Notes: generated by a model not told the origin, from the letters alone. 38,253 nucleotides of DNA from Rhizobium sp. Root1203 (GCF_001424945.1 NZ_LMCW01000013.1:72701-110953), one strand, 5' to 3'; numbered from the stretch's first letter, positions 1 through 8,477 are shown. A program made the numbers and translations.

Positions 1-146
1 CCCAAATGCTGTGTCGCCGATTGTCGCGTCATCTCCAGATGCTCGCACAGTTGCCCCAAGGTCTGTCCGTTCTTCTCGTAGAGAAGATCGAGTAATTTTC
101 GACGGCTCGGGTCAGCAAGCGACCTAAATAATTTGTCTGAATCCAT
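1..146 (-). CDS. ArsR-family HTH regulator, N-terminal part (cut by window edge)
   Basis: Reading leftward from the ATG at 146, an open frame of 48 complete codons runs off the window. It begins MDSDKLFRSLADPSRRKLLD and continues through LYEKNGQTLGQLCEHLEMTR, the typical winged-helix start of ArsR/SmtB-type repressors: 'LADPSRRKLL' is helix 1-2, and 'LGQLCEHLEMTRQSATQHL' is the helix-turn-helix. A good ribosome site (AAGAGGG) precedes the ATG. Such proteins bind DNA as dimers and usually repress their own operon. The metal- or ligand-sensing half lies outside the window, so the inducer cannot be judged. An imperfect palindrome just upstream (172-191) fits an autoregulatory operator. Family assignment is fairly sure; function is not. 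Confidence 0.72.
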   Translation of the reverse strand, partial: MDSDKLFRSLADPSRRKLLDLLYEKNGQTLGQLCEHLEMTRQSATQHL

Positions 147-171
147 CGAGCCCTCTTGTTGGTTGAACAAT

Positions 172-191
172 ATGCAGGCAAATACCTGCAT
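172..191. promoter_or_regulatory. Candidate operator of the ArsR-type regulator
   Basis: The sequence ATGCAGGCAAATACCTGCAT is a 9-2-9 inverted repeat with one mismatch per arm pair. It lies 26-45 bases upstream of the ArsR-type start codon, where a self-repressing dimer would bind. Assignment as operator is inference from position and symmetry. Confidence 0.45.
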
Positions 192-308
192 GTCAAGACT
201 GATGCACTCCTTAACGGGAACGCAAGCACTGCACGCGGCGACAGATGGGCGCCCTTTGGTCGAGGAAAAGGTGCGCGGACAAAGCCCCGATGTTCGCGTA
301 ACATAGGG

Positions 309-443
309 CGCTGGAAGTCGGTCATCGGCGACCGGCTGCACGCCAAGAACATCGAAAACCAGACCACCGAAACGCACATCGCCGCCGGCGCGCTGAACCG
401 CATGTCCGCCTTAGGACGCGCAAACTACGAGCGTGTTGGCTGA
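309..443 (+). pseudogene. C-terminal remnant of an IS5-type transposase
   Basis: The frame ending at the stop at 443 reads RWKSVIGDRLHAKNIENQTT, then ETHIAAGALNRMSALGRANY and ERVG. This resembles the end of IS5-family DDE transposases in rhizobia, which end in the pattern R-W-K-x-V-I-G-D, about ten residues, T-E, then L-N-R-M-x-x-L-G-R. The upstream part of the same open frame does not resemble a transposase, so only the last ~45 codons survive. No terminal inverted repeat was recognised. It is an insertion scar, not an active element. Confidence 0.55.
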
Positions 444-446
444 TCA

Positions 447-1336
447 TCCGCTGAGAAGCTAAATGCTGACTACGACCTGATCCGTGCAACACGGCCCTGG
501 GGTCCTGAACAAATTCACGACGCGTTTCGAAAATGTCCGTTATGACGGGCGGGAAGTCATTCGGTGATTTGCCTTTGAAGCGACGAACGGTTTTTATCAG
601 CTTTCCCCGGGAGTTTGGATATCCAAGCCTCGGCTGAACGTTTACCCGAGTTAGTTCCAATCGACCCGAAACAATTGTGTTGGTATCTTCCCATAGTCCT
701 GACGAGGCAAGTTCGCAGTTCCTGAACACGGCGCCGATTCCGTCGACGGTGCTTTGGAGCCCTCGATACCGTTTATGCCAAATTGCTGGCGAAGTACGAT
801 CGTAGAAAGCACTGCCGATTAACCGATGCGTCTCCAACAGGTCGGTAGCTCCGTTTGGTTCGGCACTGTAGATACGGGTAGCCAGTGACGATGGTCATTC
901 GAAATGCTTCCTCGGAAGCCGGGGTGGGAGGATGCACGGCTTGATCATCGCTCCTGTCGCTGGGGGCGTTGTGCCGACGCCAGCACCGCATCCAGCTACT
1001 GGATTTCCGGCCTGGTCGATGCCAGCCTCACGCTCGCGGACGTCTGGCTGAACAGCGGCGCTTGCTTGCGTGTCCCGTCGGCTAGGATATTTGCCACAGG
1101 CAGCGATCTTTTTCGTAGACGATCGATAGCAGTCCCCGCCGCCGGAAAAGCCCACACATGGCAGCAGTTGCTGTGCGGCAGGTCGATAACGAAGAAATGC
1201 GCCTTCCGTTCCGCGCCGCCCGTGAACCCACACTCGTGACGAAGCGGGGTCCACCACCCCCTTGGCCGTATGGCGCTGCTTTCGCGGCACCTTCAAACCC
1301 GTCGCGACAAACGCATCCATCTTCTACCGCCGAACG
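447..1336. other. Non-coding or decayed stretch
   Basis: Open frames exist on both strands but none has a convincing ribosome site, start or recognisable family over its length. The only suggestive patch is about 985-1240 on the plus strand. There, a frame containing YWISGLVDASLTLADVWLNS, followed by shifted frames with AHTW/HMAAVAV and SITKK, faintly recalls a Rap1a/Tai-like small secreted domain broken by frameshifts. I would treat the whole stretch as decayed DNA between the transposase scar and the LuxR-type gene. Confidence 0.4.
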
Positions 1337-2143
1337 CTATTGAAAGCTCTTTAGATACAAAAAAAGCAACTGCGTTTGAGATGTAATGCCGAGCTTGCGA
1401 TAGACGTTGCGCCGGTGAACCTTCACCGTGCCAGTCGAGATGCTGAGCTTGAGACCGATCGATTCCGACGAATGACCCTGCAAAACGAGCTCGACGATCG
1501 ATGTTTCGCGGCTAGTTAGATTGAGGTCCCGCCAGACGGCGTCCGCCGGATTTCCCTTCTGGCCCCGCTGGCGCCGGCTTCTGCTGCCAGCTGCCAACTG
1601 CGCGTCGAAGCGCGGCGCTAGGCCAGACCAGTAGTGTTTCACCATGCGTGCGACGAGGGGTTCGACTTTCTTGAGCGTCATGAATTCGGCAGGCAGAAAA
1701 ACGCCGGTCTTTTCGCGTCGCATCAGGGACAGGACGATAGTCATTTCCTTGTCGGCATTCACAAAGAAGCCAACCTCTTCGGCAAGTCCTGTCTGGACAT
1801 AGTAGGTCCGGTAATATTCGCTGGAAAAGAAGCGGTCCGGCGCCAGCTCCCTCATCCGAAGCACGCCTTCACGGCGTTCGTGGGCCGAATGATAAAACGG
1901 GTCGAGGAGATAAGGACCGGCCTGATAAAGCGTCACGAAGACGATATGCTCGTCAGGGTCGAAAGTGCTGTAGAGATCGATCGGTCGCTCCTTGCCTCGA
2001 TAAGCGAATACGACCACGTAGTCGAAGCGCACGAGTGCTGCCATCATTTGGCGAAAAGTTTCGCCGAATTCGGCGTCCGTCATCTTCGGACGGCCGATCG
2101 TGGTGTTAAAGGCGCCGAACAGCGCTTCTAGGTCGATGCTCAT
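1337..2143 (-). CDS. LuxR-type HTH transcriptional regulator
   Basis: The protein has 268 residues. The C-terminal ~60 residues form a LuxR/NarL-type DNA-binding domain: LTSRETSIVELVLQGHSSES, then IGLKLSISTGTVKVHRRNVY and RKLGITSQTQLL, with the diagnostic 'STGTVKVHRRNVYRKLGI' recognition helix. The first ~200 residues are a sensor region without an obvious autoinducer pocket or receiver domain; I do not recognise it beyond a GAF-like impression. A ribosome site GAGGAA lies about 10 bases before the ATG. The gene is transcribed divergently from the ABC importer at 2333, with a 189-bp shared control region, so it very likely controls that importer, possibly by sensing the imported compound. Family assignment is firm; ligand unknown. 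Confidence 0.88.
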   Translation of the reverse strand: MSIDLEALFGAFNTTIGRPKMTDAEFGETFRQMMAALVRFDYVVVFAYRGKERPIDLYSTFDPDEHIVFVTLYQAGPYLLDPFYHSAHERREGVLRMRELAPDRFFSSEYYRTYYVQTGLAEEVGFFVNADKEMTIVLSLMRREKTGVFLPAEFMTLKKVEPLVARMVKHYWSGLAPRFDAQLAAGSRSRRQRGQKGNPADAVWRDLNLTSRETSIVELVLQGHSSESIGLKLSISTGTVKVHRRNVYRKLGITSQTQLLFLYLKSFQ

Positions 2144-2185
2144 TTGACGGGTTCCTCGTCCCCGCGCAGGTCCGCGCGGCGCTTA

Positions 2186-2242
2186 TATATACCTTCCACG
2201 AAGCGCTATGTGCATAAATACCTCTCTTGGGGTATATACCTT
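2186..2242. promoter_or_regulatory. Repeated ATACC/GGTAT half-sites in the divergent LuxR-importer promoter
   Basis: The ten bases TATATACCTT occur twice in direct orientation (2186-2195 and 2233-2242). The half-site ATACC appears at 2189, 2218 and 2236, and its complement GGTAT at 2231. This gives a perfect palindrome GGTATATACC (2231-2240) and an ATACC-N8-GGTAT inverted repeat (2218-2235). These are plausible binding sites for the LuxR-type regulator between the two divergent starts. Confidence 0.45.
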
Positions 2243-2332
2243 GCCGGACCCGCAGGCTTACTCTTTTCTTAACGACGGTGGCAATAAGGCGGCGATAGAC
2301 TGCCAATTCCAAACCAACCGCAGGGAACAGAC

Positions 2333-3436
2333 ATGGCATGCACTTTGACGAACGATATCGAATTCCGTTCAGTCACGAAGAACTATGGCGTCGTGACCGC
2401 CGTTGCGGACATCAACCTTAATGTGCCCAAGGGTGCATTCTTGGCGTTGCTCGGGCCTTCGGGCTGCGGCAAGACGACGTGCTTGCGCATGATCGGCGGT
2501 TTTGAACAGCCGAGCGAGGGCACCGTGTTGATCGACGGCCGCGCGATGAATGGCGTTCCGGCGTACCGGCGCCCGGTCAACATGGTCTTCCAGCACTATG
2601 CGCTGTTTCCGCATTTCAACGTTGCGCAAAACGTCGCCTACGGGCTGAAGCAGATGCGGCCGCGGATTGCGTCAAGCGAAATCGACCGCCGCGTTGCTGA
2701 GGCGTTGGAGATGGTTCGTCTCGGCGGCTTTGCAATGCGACGCATCCACGAGATGTCCGGTGGCCAGCAGCAGCGCGTGGCGCTGGCGAGGGCCATCGTC
2801 AACCGCCCCTCGGTGCTGCTTCTCGACGAGCCGCTGGCAGCACTCGACAAGAAATTGCGCTCGGCCATGCAGATCGAGCTTCAGACGCTGCAGCGGGAGC
2901 TCGGCATCACCTTCGTTCTGGTCACCCACGACCAGGAAGAGGCGCTGTCGATGGCAGATGTCGTCTGCGTCATGAGCGCCGGGCGGATTCGCCAGCTCGG
3001 GTCCCCGCAGGAAGTCTACGATCGCCCGGCCGATCTGTTCGTTGCCGATTTCGTCGGCAAGACCAACCGCGTCGATGCAAGAATGGAAGCCGACGGGACG
3101 ACGCTTCGGCTTGCAGACGGGTCGGCGATTGCAGCGCAGGCGCGGCAACGCGTCGTGCCCGGCGAAGCGATCGTCGCGATCCGTCCAGAGGCAATCCGGC
3201 TGACACGGGCGGCGCATGCATCTGACGCCGCTGCCTTCAAAGGCACGGTCACCCACCGCATCTTCCTTGGTTCGTCAGCGGAATACGCCGTGACCGTTCC
3301 TGGGCTCGGCGATTTTCTCGTCACCGCCGACCGCCGAAACGTGAACGCAAGCGATCTGGTCGAGCCGGGTGAACCAGTTTTCCTCAGCTTCGATCCGTCT
3401 GCGGCATATGTCTTTTCAGCGTCGAGTGCAGCCTAA
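2333..3436 (+). CDS. ABC importer ATPase, polyamine (PotA)-type
   Basis: This 367-residue protein is the ATP-hydrolysing subunit of an importer. Walker A is GPSGCGKTT (41-49), the Q-loop lies in VFQHYALFP (85-93), the signature is SGGQQQR (142-148), Walker B is VLLLDEP (161-167) and the switch histidine is in VTHDQEEA (~199). The C-terminal third carries the TOBE/OB-fold part found in PotA/FbpC/PotG-type ATPases. AGGGAAC precedes the ATG at a proper distance. It is the first gene of the operon ATPase - binding protein - permease - permease - dehydrogenase, 24 bases before the next gene. The family covers spermidine, putrescine, opine and related cationic amines; the exact substrate cannot be read from the ATPase. 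Confidence 0.92.
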   Translation: MACTLTNDIEFRSVTKNYGVVTAVADINLNVPKGAFLALLGPSGCGKTTCLRMIGGFEQPSEGTVLIDGRAMNGVPAYRRPVNMVFQHYALFPHFNVAQNVAYGLKQMRPRIASSEIDRRVAEALEMVRLGGFAMRRIHEMSGGQQQRVALARAIVNRPSVLLLDEPLAALDKKLRSAMQIELQTLQRELGITFVLVTHDQEEALSMADVVCVMSAGRIRQLGSPQEVYDRPADLFVADFVGKTNRVDARMEADGTTLRLADGSAIAAQARQRVVPGEAIVAIRPEAIRLTRAAHASDAAAFKGTVTHRIFLGSSAEYAVTVPGLGDFLVTADRRNVNASDLVEPGEPVFLSFDPSAAYVFSASSAA

Positions 3437-3460
3437 ATTCAAAACAAGGGGAACAGCATC

Positions 3461-4624
3461 ATGAGCAAGGACTACAAGGATAATCTGCCCATTTCCGCGG
3501 CAGGCTTCATGGACGAATTCATGCGCCTAAAGCGCGGTTCTGTCAGCCGCCGTCATTTTCTCGGCATCACGGGCCTTGGTCTGGCGACCGCGGTCATGTC
3601 GCGCTTTCCCGGGGCACTGTCTACGCCGGCTTTTGCGGCGGGCGAACTCGGCACGCAAATGTCGATCGCTACCTGGCCGAACTACCACGACCCGGCGACT
3701 TTCGAGAACTTCAAGACCGTGACCGGCGTTGGCGTGGAAGTCAACGTCTTCGGCTCGAACGAGGAAATGCTGGCAAAGCTCCAGGCAGGTGCCTCCGGCT
3801 GGTCGCTGTTCGTGCCCACCAACTATACGATCTCGACACACCACAAACTTGGCCTGATTGAAGAGCTGGACCTGTCGAAGATCCCGAACTTCAGCCAAGC
3901 GACTCAAAACCCCCGGTTCACGAAGGAAGGCCAGATTGACGGCAAGACCTATGCCGTGCCGAAGAATTGGGGCACGACCGGTGTCGCTGTGAATACCTCC
4001 AAGATCAAGGCCAAGCTGACGAGCTGGAAGGATTTCTTCGAGATCGCACAGACAGAAGCCGACGGTCGCGCCATGGTACACGACTATCAGCTGACAACCA
4101 TCGGCAGCGCCCTGGTTTCGCTTGGCTACGGGTTCAATTCGATCAAGGCAGAAGAACTGGCCAAGGCCGAGGAACTGTTGATCAAGGTCAAGCCGCACCT
4201 CTTCGCCATCAACTCCGACTATCAGCCAGCGATGCGCGCCACCGACGCCTGGATGACCATGTGCTGGACGAACGACGGCGCGCAGCTCAACCGCGACATT
4301 CCGGAGATCGCTTATGTCCTCGGCGCAGATGGAGGCGAAATCTGGACGGACTATTACGCCATCCCGAAGGATGCGCCCAACAAGGCAGCAGCCTATGCGC
4401 TGCTGAACTATCTAATGGATCCGGGAAACGCCGTGAAGGAGCACATCGCCAACGGTGCGCCGGCCACTGACAGCCGCGTCATTGCGCTGTTGCCAAAGGA
4501 GATCACGTCGAACAGGATCGTTTATCCCGAGGAGGCCTCGCTGACCCCGCTGGAGTTCGGCGCCGCCGTAACGCTCACCGATCCGAGCCGTGCAGAACTG
4601 ATGGCACGCTTCAAGTCGGCTTGA
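3461..4624 (+). CDS. Periplasmic solute-binding protein, PotD-type, Tat-exported
   Basis: The protein has 387 residues. The N-terminus carries a twin-arginine export signal (SVSRRHFLGITG, arginines 30-31), a hydrophobic stretch and a likely cleavage after STPAFA near residue 59. The mature part (MSIATWPNYHDPATFENFKT..., later PKNWGTTGVAVNTSKIK and a conserved W-x-N-D-G block) is that of family-1/PotD-like extracellular binding proteins for spermidine/putrescine and related compounds. AAGGGGA sits 8 bases before the ATG. It delivers ligand to the two permeases downstream. An 18-bp palindrome immediately follows (4649-4666), as often seen after binding-protein genes, which must be made in excess. 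The substrate remains unassigned. Confidence 0.9.
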   Translation: MSKDYKDNLPISAAGFMDEFMRLKRGSVSRRHFLGITGLGLATAVMSRFPGALSTPAFAAGELGTQMSIATWPNYHDPATFENFKTVTGVGVEVNVFGSNEEMLAKLQAGASGWSLFVPTNYTISTHHKLGLIEELDLSKIPNFSQATQNPRFTKEGQIDGKTYAVPKNWGTTGVAVNTSKIKAKLTSWKDFFEIAQTEADGRAMVHDYQLTTIGSALVSLGYGFNSIKAEELAKAEELLIKVKPHLFAINSDYQPAMRATDAWMTMCWTNDGAQLNRDIPEIAYVLGADGGEIWTDYYAIPKDAPNKAAAYALLNYLMDPGNAVKEHIANGAPATDSRVIALLPKEITSNRIVYPEEASLTPLEFGAAVTLTDPSRAELMARFKSA

Positions 4625-4648
4625 TTGCCATCGCGCCGGTCCTGCTCA

Positions 4649-4666
4649 CTGCCACCTAGGTGGCAG
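4649..4666 (+). promoter_or_regulatory. Perfect 18-bp palindrome / mRNA stem-loop after binding-protein gene
   Basis: CTGCCACCTAGGTGGCAG reads the same on both strands. As RNA it can fold into a 7-bp stem with a CUAG loop. It sits 24 bases after the binding-protein stop and before the permease start, and has no T-run after it. A role in protecting the upstream message or damping permease expression is inferred from position; an operator is the alternative. Confidence 0.5.
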
Positions 4667-4707
4667 GGACGGATCGGCTTCCAAATCAACGACGGATAAA
4701 GATCGCA

Positions 4708-5574
4708 ATGCCTCTGACCCATGCCGCCAAACGGCGCCTTGTCACTGCTGCACTTGTCGGCCCGGCCAGCATCTGGCTGTTCGTCTTCCTGGTGCTGCCC
4801 TTCATCGCCATCGTCGTCTTTGCCTTTGGCGAGCGTGCCCCGGAGGGCGGCTATCAGGCGGCATTCACCTTCGCTCAGTTCGCCAACCTCGGCTCGCGTT
4901 CGGCTGCCTTCATCAATACGCTGACCCTCGCGCCGATCGGGGCTGCTGCCTGTCTGCTCGTTGCCTATCCGGTCGCCTATTACCTCGCTTTGAAGGTCAG
5001 TCCGCAGCGCCGCCTGCTGCTCGTCTCGTTGGTGGTCGTTCCCTTCTGGACCAGCCTCCTCGTGCGTACCTATGCCTGGATGTACCTGCTCGGGGCTCGC
5101 GGCATTCCGCACCTGCTCGAATTCCTGGGCCTCGAGAACGTCAGACTCATCAACACACCCGGCGCGGTGCTGCTCGGTATCGTCTACGGCTATCTGCCTC
5201 TGATGATCATGCCGATCTATGTCAGTCTCGAAAAGCTCGACCGGCGCCTGTTGGAAGCATCTGCCGACCTCGGCGCCAGACCCGTATCGACGTTTTTCGG
5301 CATCACGCTACCGCTGTCTTTGCCGGGTGTCATGACCGGTGTTGCGCTGGTCACAATCCTGCTCCTGGGTGAATATCTCATCCCGCAGCTGCTCGGGGGT
5401 GGAAAGGTGTTCTTTATCGGCAATGCCTTGGTAGATCTATTCCTTCAATCGCGCAACTGGCCGTTCGGATCGGCGATTGCCGTGACCCTGGTTGCCGTGG
5501 TCGTCCTCATCCTGCTCGTCGCAATGCGCATCGCGTGGCGCGTCGCGGGGACCCGTCAAGTGGATCTCGTCTGA
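4708..5574 (+). CDS. ABC importer permease, PotB-type
   Basis: The protein has 288 residues from the ATG at 4708 and about six membrane segments: IWLFVFLVLPFIAIVVFAF, then hydrophobic blocks near LLVAYPVAYYLAL, LLLVSLVVVPFW, GIVYGYLPLMIM, GVALVTILLLGEYLI and AVTLVAVVVLILLV. The cytoplasmic EAA loop that docks the ATPase is visible as EASADLGARPVSTFFGITLP. An in-frame GTG at 4660 would add 16 residues, but it lies inside the palindrome and has no ribosome site, so ATG 4708 with a weak GGA upstream is preferred. The stop overlaps the next start as TGATG, indicating translational coupling with the second permease. Confidence 0.9.
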   Translation: MPLTHAAKRRLVTAALVGPASIWLFVFLVLPFIAIVVFAFGERAPEGGYQAAFTFAQFANLGSRSAAFINTLTLAPIGAAACLLVAYPVAYYLALKVSPQRRLLLVSLVVVPFWTSLLVRTYAWMYLLGARGIPHLLEFLGLENVRLINTPGAVLLGIVYGYLPLMIMPIYVSLEKLDRRLLEASADLGARPVSTFFGITLPLSLPGVMTGVALVTILLLGEYLIPQLLGGGKVFFIGNALVDLFLQSRNWPFGSAIAVTLVAVVVLILLVAMRIAWRVAGTRQVDLV

Positions 5575-6386
5575 TGCGTGCGCTCGTCACTTTCGTCTAC
5601 CTATTTCTCTATACACCGATCGCGCTCGTCGTCTTGGCTTCCTTCAATTCCGGCCGCAATGCAAGCGAGTTCACCGGGTTTTCGACGCAATGGTATGGTC
5701 GGGCGCTGTCCAACACATTCCTGATGGACGCCCTTCGAAACAGCCTGATCATCGCTTTCACCAGCGCAGCACTTGCTGCGATCTTCGGTACGATGGCAGC
5801 CATGGGCATGGAACGGCTCGGCCCCCGCGTTCGCGCGGTCTTCGAGGGGTTGTTTGCAGCCGCCATCGTGGTGCCGGGCGTCGTAATCGGCATAGCAACG
5901 CTTGTTGCGCTGGTCGAAGTCTTCGGTGTCGTCAATCCCATGATTGCAGTCATTTGGCCGGGCGACCAGCCGCCGAAATTCGCACTCGGCTATGGCTCGA
6001 TCATTGCAGCGCACGGACTTTTTACGATGGCGCTAGTGACGATGGTCGTGAAAGCGCGCATCGCCGGCCTTGGACGCGACACCGTCGAGGCATCCAGCGA
6101 TCTTTATGCTACGCCGCTAACGACGTTCCGGCAGATCGTCCTGCCCCAGCTCATGCCGTCGATTCTGGCTGGCTTCCTGCTTGCGTTCACATTCTCCTTC
6201 GACGATTTCATCATCGCCTTCTTCGTAGCGGGATCAAACACGACGCTTCCCATCTATGTCTTCGCCTCGATCCGCCGCGGCGTGACGCCGGAGATCAACG
6301 CGATCGCGACGATGGTGCTGATAGCTTCGCTTGTCCTCATCCTTATCGCGCGCTTCTTGATGCGCGCCAAAGCAACAGCAAACTGA
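5574..6386 (+). CDS. ABC importer permease, PotC-type
   Basis: This is a second permease of 270 residues with about six membrane segments, starting MRALVTFVYLFLYTPIALVV. The EAA loop reads TVEASSDLYATPLTTFRQIV, then LPQLMPSILAG, and FSFDDFIIAFF is the block conserved in PotC-like proteins. The ATG overlaps the stop of the preceding permease (TGATG). An earlier in-frame GTG at 5535 exists inside the upstream gene but has no support. Together with the PotB-type protein it forms the membrane channel of the importer. Confidence 0.9.
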   Translation: MRALVTFVYLFLYTPIALVVLASFNSGRNASEFTGFSTQWYGRALSNTFLMDALRNSLIIAFTSAALAAIFGTMAAMGMERLGPRVRAVFEGLFAAAIVVPGVVIGIATLVALVEVFGVVNPMIAVIWPGDQPPKFALGYGSIIAAHGLFTMALVTMVVKARIAGLGRDTVEASSDLYATPLTTFRQIVLPQLMPSILAGFLLAFTFSFDDFIIAFFVAGSNTTLPIYVFASIRRGVTPEINAIATMVLIASLVLILIARFLMRAKATAN

Positions 6387-6398
6387 CCGGGAAACCCC

Positions 6399-7160
6399 AT
6401 GATACTCAAGGATCGCGTTGCAATCATCACCGGGGCTGGCTCGGGAATCGGCCGCGCAGGTGCACTGATCACGGCGCGCGAGGGCGCACATGTGATTGTA
6501 GTCGACATGGATTTCATCAATGCCGAAGAGACTGTCAGCCAGATCGCCGGCGCAGGCGGCAGCGCTGAAAGCTTGGTAGTCGACGTCACCGACGACAAGG
6601 CGCTGGAAGTCGGTATTTCGGCTGTCGTCGCACGTCACGGCCGCATCGACATTCTTCACAATCATGCTGGCGCGCAGGTGGCGGGCGATCTGGAGCAGGT
6701 GGCGATCGAAGGCTTCGACATGTCCTGGAACCTGAACGTGCGGGCGCATTTCACGGCCGCGCGTTTCGTCATGCCGGTGATGAAAAAGGCGGGCAGGGGC
6801 GTGATCCTGAATACTTCATCTTCCTCCGGAGTGCTCTACGACAGGGAGATGATCGCTTACACGACGACCAAGCACGCCGTCATCGCCATGACACGGCAGA
6901 TGGCAGGTGACTACGCAAAGTTTGGCATACGCGTGAATGCGCTCTGTCCTGGCTGGGTGGACACGCCGTTCAACGAACCGTTTATCGCTCAGATGGGTGG
7001 TCGCGCCGCGATCGAATCCTACATTGCCGGCAAGGTGCCTCTTGGTCGCTGGGCCGACGTCTCGGAGATCGCTGAGCCGATCCTCTTTTTGATTTCCGAC
7101 CGATCTTCTTACATGACGGGACAAATTCTCGTTGTCGATGGTGGTGAGACCGTCGCCTGA
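6399..7160 (+). CDS. Short-chain dehydrogenase/reductase (SDR), importer-linked
   Basis: The protein has 253 residues in the classical SDR layout. The nucleotide-binding glycine motif is TGAGSGIG (11-18), an acidic residue ends strand 2 (VVDMD, favouring NAD), the NNAG-type motif is altered to HNHAG (87-91), catalytic serines lie in TSSSSG (139-144) and the Y-x-x-x-K pair is Tyr154/Lys158. The C-terminus MTGQILVVDGG is typical. It follows the permease by 12 bases with GGGAAA before the ATG, so it is co-transcribed with the importer and probably oxidises or reduces the imported compound or its product. The substrate is unknown. Confidence 0.9.
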   Translation: MILKDRVAIITGAGSGIGRAGALITAREGAHVIVVDMDFINAEETVSQIAGAGGSAESLVVDVTDDKALEVGISAVVARHGRIDILHNHAGAQVAGDLEQVAIEGFDMSWNLNVRAHFTAARFVMPVMKKAGRGVILNTSSSSGVLYDREMIAYTTTKHAVIAMTRQMAGDYAKFGIRVNALCPGWVDTPFNEPFIAQMGGRAAIESYIAGKVPLGRWADVSEIAEPILFLISDRSSYMTGQILVVDGGETVA

Positions 7161-7555
7161 CCGGTTTGGAGCTTGGTTATTCACGATCGCGTCCGCCACC
7201 AATAAGATCTTAGGTGTGATGGCAACACGCCCGATGAACAATTGGAACACCCGCAACGCTGATCCGCGTGGACGTCCGTGTCACCCAGAGAATCGGTCGA
7301 GGCGATGAGTTGAGGAGGAAAGCGTCCGATCCCGAGACCGGAAATCGGATGGAGAACTAACTTCGAGGCTCAGAGGCAAGTCAGCATCTGAGATCCCCCA
7401 GGACTGGAAATCCATCAGCAGATAAGATCCAGTAAATCTGAATATTTACAACCGCGTAAATCATAAATGGTCGATGCGGAAAGGGCTGGCTCGGAAAATT
7501 TGGACAGCACGTTATCTGCCTGACTTCGGCTTAGATGCCGGGAACAGGAGATAAC
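7161..7555. other. Intergenic stretch with nothing recognised
   Basis: About 395 bases between the SDR gene and the IS3 remnant. I see no supported gene, RNA or hairpin terminator. The left end of the IS3 remnant must lie somewhere in the last ~60 bases (around 7490-7555), because the leader just before its orfA looks like IS DNA, but no exact boundary could be set. Confidence 0.4.
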
Positions 7556-7822
7556 ATGACGAGACGACCGCGCCGGTACCATAGCCCGGCTTTCAAGGCG
7601 AAGGTGGCGCTTGCTGCCATCAGGGGTGAACTGACGCTCGTGGAATTATCCCAGCAGTTCGACGTGCACGCCAATCAGATCAAGCAGTGGAAAGACCAGC
7701 TCCTTGAGGGGGCGACTGGCGTTTTCGGCGATGAAGCGAAGGCGGAACCGGCGGGACCAACCGTCAATGTCAAAACGCTGCACGCCAAGATCGGCGAACT
7801 GACGCTGGAAAATGATCCCTAA
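7556..7822 (+). pseudogene. Truncated IS3-family orfA transposase
   Basis: The ATG at 7556 follows AGGAGATAAC. The 88-residue frame starts MTRRPRRYHSPAFKAKVALA and contains the IS3 orfA helix-turn-helix (ELTLVELSQQFDVHANQIKQ, then WKDQLLEGA) and the start of the leucine-zipper region (VKTLHAKIGELTLEND). It then ends abruptly with Pro-stop, where family members continue ENDFLSGALGK. No orfB follows. It is a broken insertion sequence; only the first gene's front survives, so it cannot transpose by itself. Confidence 0.75.
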
Positions 7823-8081
7823 ACAAACAACCACTCAGGATTGAACCGAGACACAAGCGAGAATTGTATGGGAAAAACGAAATCGATTTCAAAAGGATCC
7901 TTAAGCCATTCTACAACCCGCCATCGGGGGGGTGGCGTCGGTCGACGTGCCGCGATGCAATTCGTAAAGGTGGACGGCAAAATAGCCGCCTTTGGACACT
8001 GTCATCTCCGAAAATGCCGCGAGCTAATTGCCTGGTCAGCAAAAAGTTTGCAACATGACCTGCAGACCGCATAGGCACCGT

Positions 8082-8477
8082 TCACTGATGTATCTGCCCT
8101 GCCTCCTGCAACGGGCTGCCGTTCTTAATGCAACAACGCCGCCAGCGCGCTGGAGGCTGCCCGGTTAGGTGTCGGAACACCGTGATAAAATGGCTCTGTG
8201 ATCGAAAGCCGACATTGAAGGCGATTTCGTCGATGCTCAGGCCATCGCTGAGCAGCTTCCTTTTCGCCCGCTCTATCCGACGATTGCGCAGGTAGGCATG
8301 GGGACTAAGGCCCGTTGCTGACCGGAACCCGGCAGCAAAATGCATAGGGCTGAGGCCTGCCGCGCGCGCGATGTCTGCGAGATGAAGGGGGGTCGCCAGG
8401 TTCATTTCGATGAAATCCACTGCGCGCTTGATCCGCCATGGTGCCAGCATGACGGGATTGGTCTGGCGATCCGTCAT
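8082..8477 (-). CDS. Short AraC-type HTH regulator
   Basis: The protein has 131 residues, essentially only the AraC/XylS double helix-turn-helix domain. The first HTH is at HLADIARAAGLSPMHFAAGF and the second at SIDEIAFNVGFRSQSHFITV, then FRHLTGQPPARWRR, the family signature. It lacks the usual ligand-binding arm, so any sensing must come from elsewhere. The start codon overlaps the stop of the TetR gene (ATGA), with a strong AGGAGGA ribosome site inside the end of that gene, so it is translated together with it. It is the last gene of the operon NTF2-like - TetR - AraC. Target genes are not evident. Confidence 0.85.
   Translation of the reverse strand: MTDRQTNPVMLAPWRIKRAVDFIEMNLATPLHLADIARAAGLSPMHFAAGFRSATGLSPHAYLRNRRIERAKRKLLSDGLSIDEIAFNVGFRSQSHFITVFRHLTGQPPARWRRCCIKNGSPLQEAGQIHQ

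Noticed and set aside
322..837. 171-codon minus-strand open frame near the window start
   Set aside because: It overlaps the transposase remnant antisense, has no ribosome site, and its product is unrecognised; treated as decayed DNA.
3527..4198. 223-codon minus-strand open frame
   Set aside because: It is antisense to the binding-protein gene, has low-complexity Arg/Gln/Leu composition, and no family.
5492..6568. 358-codon plus-strand open frame across the second permease and SDR start
   Set aside because: It overlaps two genes with clear motifs in other frames; its translation is rich in Arg/His/Cys with no family pattern, a G+C-driven shadow.
7841..8074. Overlapping small plus-strand frames after the IS3 remnant
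   Set aside because: Two competing frames in the same 230 bases, no family, no upstream ribosome site; nothing supports a gene.
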